From RGIG9115 sp045648165 (GTDB lineage: Bacteria > Bacillota > Clostridia > UBA1381), in NCBI GenBank assembly GCA_045648165.1, contig JAZRNL010000019.1:1-8355 (forward strand): 8,355 nt of DNA, written 5' to 3'. Made by a program: the position numbers and the translations under genes. The notes below the pieces were generated by a model that was not told the origin of the DNA, searched no databases, and saw only the letters and a list, made by a program, of their open reading frames with translations. Position 1 is the first letter of the stretch; the number at the start of each line of letters is the position of its first letter. Positions 7,095 to 8,355 of the stretch are shown in pieces.

Positions 7095-7434
7095 TGAGCA
7101 ATTCTGTAAGCCGGGTTCTGTATCTGACGGTTATCTATCTGGTACCTGCGTTACCGCAGGTCTCAAGCCCCTTGTTGGGAAGCCGAGCAGGCCTTTTGTT
7201 CCCTCGGGTTGCTCCGGGTGGGGTTTACACGGGACTTCAGTTGCCATCGTCCCTGTGCGCTCTTACCGCACATTTCCACAATCGGGTATGTTGGCTGAAA
7301 GCCAATACGCCCATCCATTCTCTGTTGCACTGTCCTTGGAATCACTTCCACCGGCCGTTAGCCGGCACCCTTGCTCTATGGAGCCCGGACTTTCCTCAGA
7401 CGAAAAATTCGTCCGCAACCGTCTGAATTACTCA
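7095..7434 (-). ncRNA. rnpB: RNase P RNA (type A), catalytic subunit
   Basis: Ribozyme that removes 5' leaders from pre-tRNAs. Read on the minus strand, the conserved 5' core GAGGAAAGTCCGGGCTC lies at 7397-7381 and the conserved 3' core ACAGAACCCGGCTTA at 7121-7107; these form helix P4. Between them are GTGCCGGCTAACGGCCGG, GGAAGTGATTCC, ACAGTGCAACAGAGA and AACCCCACCCGGAGCAA, all standard bacterial type A segments. The ends are set by helix P1: GAGTAATTC (7433-7425) pairs with GAATTGCTC (7104-7096) with one G-U. The length is about 340 nt. A consensus promoter places the start near 7434, and a terminator lies about 20 nt past the 3' end. Type A architecture fits Clostridia rather than Bacilli. 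Exact ends are good to a few nt. Confidence 0.97.
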
Positions 7435-7440
7435 ATTACT

Positions 7441-7469
7441 ATTTTAGCACATTTGTTACCTTGTGTCAA
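7441..7469 (-). promoter_or_regulatory. SigA-type promoter for rnpB
   Basis: On the minus strand, TTGACA (7469-7464) and TAAAAT (7446-7441) with a 17-nt spacer. The predicted start near 7434 coincides with the 5' end deduced from helix P1, so little or no leader is expected. Confidence 0.9.
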
Positions 7470-7675
7470 TACCGAGTTGTTGTTATTTTAAGCTTACGAT
7501 GTAATGAGTGCTGCTTGTAGTTTTTTGCGGGATGCGTTATTTAATAACTAAGGAATGTTAAAGCTAAAACATCTATTTTTTGCCATAGTCTTGTCACATT
7601 TACAACAATGGTTAAATGAAAATAAAAAAATCATTAGCAAAGTTATACAATGCTTAAAAAATTAAAAAAAAAGTG
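7470..7675. other. AT-rich divergent intergenic region, no gene
   Basis: About 206 nt between the rnpB promoter and the tRNA operon promoter. It is AT-rich with several A-tracts close to the tRNA promoter (about 7622-7672), the position and make-up of an UP element. No open frame with a ribosome site is present. Confidence 0.6.
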
Positions 7676-7704
7676 TTGACAAACACGTACCCCTATGGTA
7701 TAAT
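7676..7704 (+). promoter_or_regulatory. Full-consensus SigA promoter for the tRNA operon
   Basis: TTGACA (7676-7681) and TATAAT (7699-7704) with a 17-nt spacer, preceded by A-tracts that could bind the RNA polymerase alpha subunit. The predicted start is near 7711, about 40 nt before tRNA-Val. The strength fits a stable RNA operon. Confidence 0.93.
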
Positions 7705-7751
7705 AAAGCTCGTCGTTAAATAGTAACGGCATTTTTGAACAGAAAAAATAC

Positions 7752-7827
7752 GGGAGTTTAGCTCAGCTGGGAGAGCGTCTGCCTTACAAGCAGGATGTCA
7801 CAGGTTCGAGCCCTGTAACTCCCACCA
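7752..7827 (+). tRNA. tRNA-Val (anticodon TAC), CCA encoded
   Basis: A full cloverleaf of 76 nt. Acceptor GGGAGTT pairs with AACTCCC, the D-arm is GCTC/GAGC, the anticodon loop CTTACAA (7783-7789) holds TAC at 7785-7787, and the T-arm is CAGGTTCGAGCCCTG. The 3' ACCA is encoded. It is the first gene of the operon and is separated from tRNA-Asp by 3 nt. Its product is the substrate of the ValS at the start of the window. Confidence 0.98.
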
Positions 7828-7830
7828 AAT

Positions 7831-7907
7831 GGCCCGGTAGTTCAGTTGGTTAGAACGCTAGCCTGTCACGCTAGAGGTCGTGGGTTCGAGCCCCATCCGG
7901 GTCGCCA
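7831..7907 (+). tRNA. tRNA-Asp (anticodon GTC), CCA encoded
   Basis: A 77-nt cloverleaf. Acceptor GGCCCGG pairs with CCGGGTC (one G-U), the anticodon stem is CTAGC/GCTAG, the loop CTGTCAC (7863-7869) holds GTC at 7865-7867, and the T-arm is GTGGGTTCGAGCCCCAT. Discriminator G and CCA are encoded; G73 is the standard identity base for tRNA-Asp. A seven-T run follows at 7908-7914. Confidence 0.98.
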
Positions 7908-7925
7908 TTTTTTTCTGTTCAATAT

Positions 7926-8001
7926 GCCTCTGTAGCTCAGTCGGTAGAGCAAGGGACTGAAAATCCCTGTGTCAGTGGTTCGATTCCACTCGGAGGCACC
8001 A
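7926..8001 (+). tRNA. tRNA-Phe (anticodon GAA), CCA encoded
   Basis: A 76-nt cloverleaf. Acceptor GCCTCTG pairs with CGGAGGC (one G-U), the anticodon stem is AGGGA/TCCCT, the loop CTGAAAA (7957-7963) holds GAA at 7959-7961, and the T-arm is AGTGGTTCGATTCCACT. Discriminator A and CCA are encoded, and the final A is also the first base of the spacer hairpin that follows. Confidence 0.98.
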
Positions 8002-8026
8002 AGTTCTTTTTTAAGGAAAAGAGCTT
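8001..8026 (+). other. Hairpin in the Phe-Gly tRNA spacer
   Basis: AAGTTCTTTT (8001-8010) pairs with AAAAGAGCTT (8017-8026), 10 bp with one G-U over a 6-nt loop. It fills almost the whole 27-nt spacer and uses the last A of tRNA-Phe. It is not followed by T, so it is more likely a processing or spacer structure than a terminator. Confidence 0.6.
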
Positions 8027-8028
8027 AT

Positions 8029-8103
8029 GCGGGAGTGGCTCAGTGGTAGAGCGTCACCTTGCCAAGGTGAACGTCGCGAGTTCGAATCTCGTCTTCCGCT
8101 CCA
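8029..8103 (+). tRNA. tRNA-Gly (anticodon GCC), CCA encoded
   Basis: A 75-nt cloverleaf. Acceptor GCGGGAG pairs with CTTCCGC (one G-U), the anticodon stem is TCACC/GGTGA, the loop TTGCCAA (8059-8065) holds GCC at 8061-8063, and the T-arm is GCGAGTTCGAATCTCGT. Discriminator T (U) is usual for bacterial tRNA-Gly, and CCA is encoded. A terminator-like hairpin follows 6 nt later. Confidence 0.98.
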
Positions 8104-8109
8104 AAAGTA

Positions 8110-8138
8110 CAAAAGACGCATTTCGCGTCTTTTGTTTT
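8110..8138 (+). terminator. Terminator-like hairpin between tRNA-Gly and tRNA-Cys
   Basis: CAAAAGACGC (8110-8119) pairs perfectly with GCGTCTTTTG (8125-8134) over a 5-nt loop, followed by TTTT. This is a credible intrinsic terminator inside the tRNA operon, only 4 nt before tRNA-Cys. Confidence 0.75.
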
Positions 8139-8142
8139 AATC

Positions 8143-8217
8143 GGTGCCATAGCCAAGTGGTAAGGCCAAGGTCTGCAACACCTTTATTCCCCGGTTCAAA
8201 TCCGGGTGGCACCTCCA
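8143..8217 (+). tRNA. tRNA-Cys (anticodon GCA), CCA encoded
   Basis: A 75-nt cloverleaf. Acceptor GGTGCCA pairs with TGGCACC, the anticodon stem is AAGGT/ACCTT, the loop CTGCAAC (8173-8179) holds GCA at 8175-8177, and the T-arm is CCCGGTTCAAATCCGGG. Discriminator U73 is the main identity base for tRNA-Cys, and CCA is encoded. It is last in the operon, lies behind an internal terminator-like hairpin with no visible promoter of its own, and is closed by a strong terminator. Confidence 0.98.
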
Positions 8218-8218
8218 G

Positions 8219-8247
8219 AAAAAAGACATCCAATGGATGTCTTTTTT
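8219..8247 (+). terminator. Terminator of the tRNA operon
   Basis: A perfect 13-bp stem (8219-8231 with 8235-8247) over a 3-nt AAT loop, starting with six A and ending in six T. It begins 1 nt after the CCA of tRNA-Cys. Confidence 0.92.
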
Positions 8248-8351
8248 CAGTTATATTTGCCTACGGCAAGTTATATTGCTATGCAGTTATATTCGGCTAC
8301 GCCGAGTGATATTGTGCTTCGCACAGTTTAAAGACAAATATAATATCACTG
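8248..8351. repeat. Tandem mini-hairpin repeat element, MITE- or REP-like
   Basis: Four head-to-tail units each start with AGTTATATT or AGTGATATT and then carry a tiny hairpin: TGCC-TAC-GGCA (8249-8268), TGC-TAT-GCA (8269-8284), CGGC-TAC-GCCG (8285-8304) and GTGC-TTC-GCAC (8305-8324). The stem sequences differ but pairing is kept. The 3' end, CAAATATAATATCACTG (8335-8351), is the inverse of the 5' end CAGTTATATTTG (8248-8259) apart from 5 missing bases. AGTGATATT (8305-8313) also pairs with AATATCACT (8342-8350). It has no coding potential and starts directly after the tRNA terminator T-run. The form suggests a non-autonomous mobile or structured intergenic repeat; the mobility is inference. 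Confidence 0.75.
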
Positions 8352-8355
8352 CAAA

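Larger units (their letters stand above)
7735..7922 (+). repeat. 14-bp inverted repeat enclosing tRNA-Val and tRNA-Asp
   Basis: TTGAACAGAAAAAA at 7735-7748 is perfectly complementary to TTTTTTCTGTTCAA at 7909-7922. The arms lie just before tRNA-Val and just after tRNA-Asp. In the transcript they could form a long stem around both tRNAs, like the processing stems around rRNAs. Six of the pairs are A-U in a row, which weakens the case slightly. Confidence 0.6.

Noticed and set aside
7057..7491. Plus-strand open frames of 144 and 111 codons
   Set aside because: They lie antisense to rnpB and exist only because the structured RNA gene lacks stops on that strand; this is a common false gene call.
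7752..8217. tRNA cluster as an integration site for a mobile element
   Set aside because: No direct repeat of a tRNA 3' end and no integrase gene is visible within the window; only the short repeat follows.
8043..8309. 88-codon plus-strand open frame
   Set aside because: It begins inside tRNA-Gly, runs through tRNA-Cys and two terminators into the repeat, and has no ribosome site.
8248..8355. CRISPR array
   Set aside because: Units are about 16-20 nt, directly adjacent and self-palindromic with no spacers of constant length, and no cas genes are present.

Overview
The window looks like chromosomal DNA of a low-to-moderate GC Gram-positive bacterium of the class Clostridia. The evidence is: a type A RNase P RNA (Bacilli normally carry type B), tRNA genes with encoded CCA ends packed into one operon, strong GGAGG-type ribosome binding sites, textbook TTGACA-17-TATAAT promoters, A-hairpin-T terminators, and AzlCD, MntP, AEC and chromosomal TraX-family proteins of the kind common there. 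I cannot name the genus.

Layout. 1-1230 is the C-terminal half of valyl-tRNA synthetase (valS), closed by a terminator hairpin. 1288-2294 holds azlC and azlD, overlapping by 4 bases, a predicted branched-chain amino acid exporter. 2295-2685 has no convincing gene, but holds several hairpins and a possible frameshifted micro-ORF. mntP (Mn efflux) follows with its own promoter and a leader of only about 26 nt. A shared bidirectional terminator separates it from a minus-strand pair, typA/bipA followed by an AEC-family transporter. Next on the minus strand is a TraX-family membrane protein, then rnpB, each with its own strong promoter. rnpB is divergent from a plus-strand operon Val(TAC)-Asp(GTC)-Phe(GAA)-Gly(GCC)-Cys(GCA). 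The window ends in a roughly 104-bp element built from tandem mini-hairpins.

Functional themes. One is translation: ValS, the TypA ribosome-associated GTPase, the RNase P ribozyme, and five tRNAs that are its substrates. The other is small-solute export: AzlCD beside a valine-charging enzyme, MntP, and an AEC carrier. I see no phage, plasmid, CRISPR or defence module. TraX here is a chromosomal family member, not evidence of conjugation.

The least explained signals are RNA or DNA structure: the 3' mini-hairpin repeat at 8248-8351, a 14-bp inverted repeat enclosing the first two tRNAs, hairpins (one terminator-like) inside the tRNA operon, and the structured gap between azlD and mntP.
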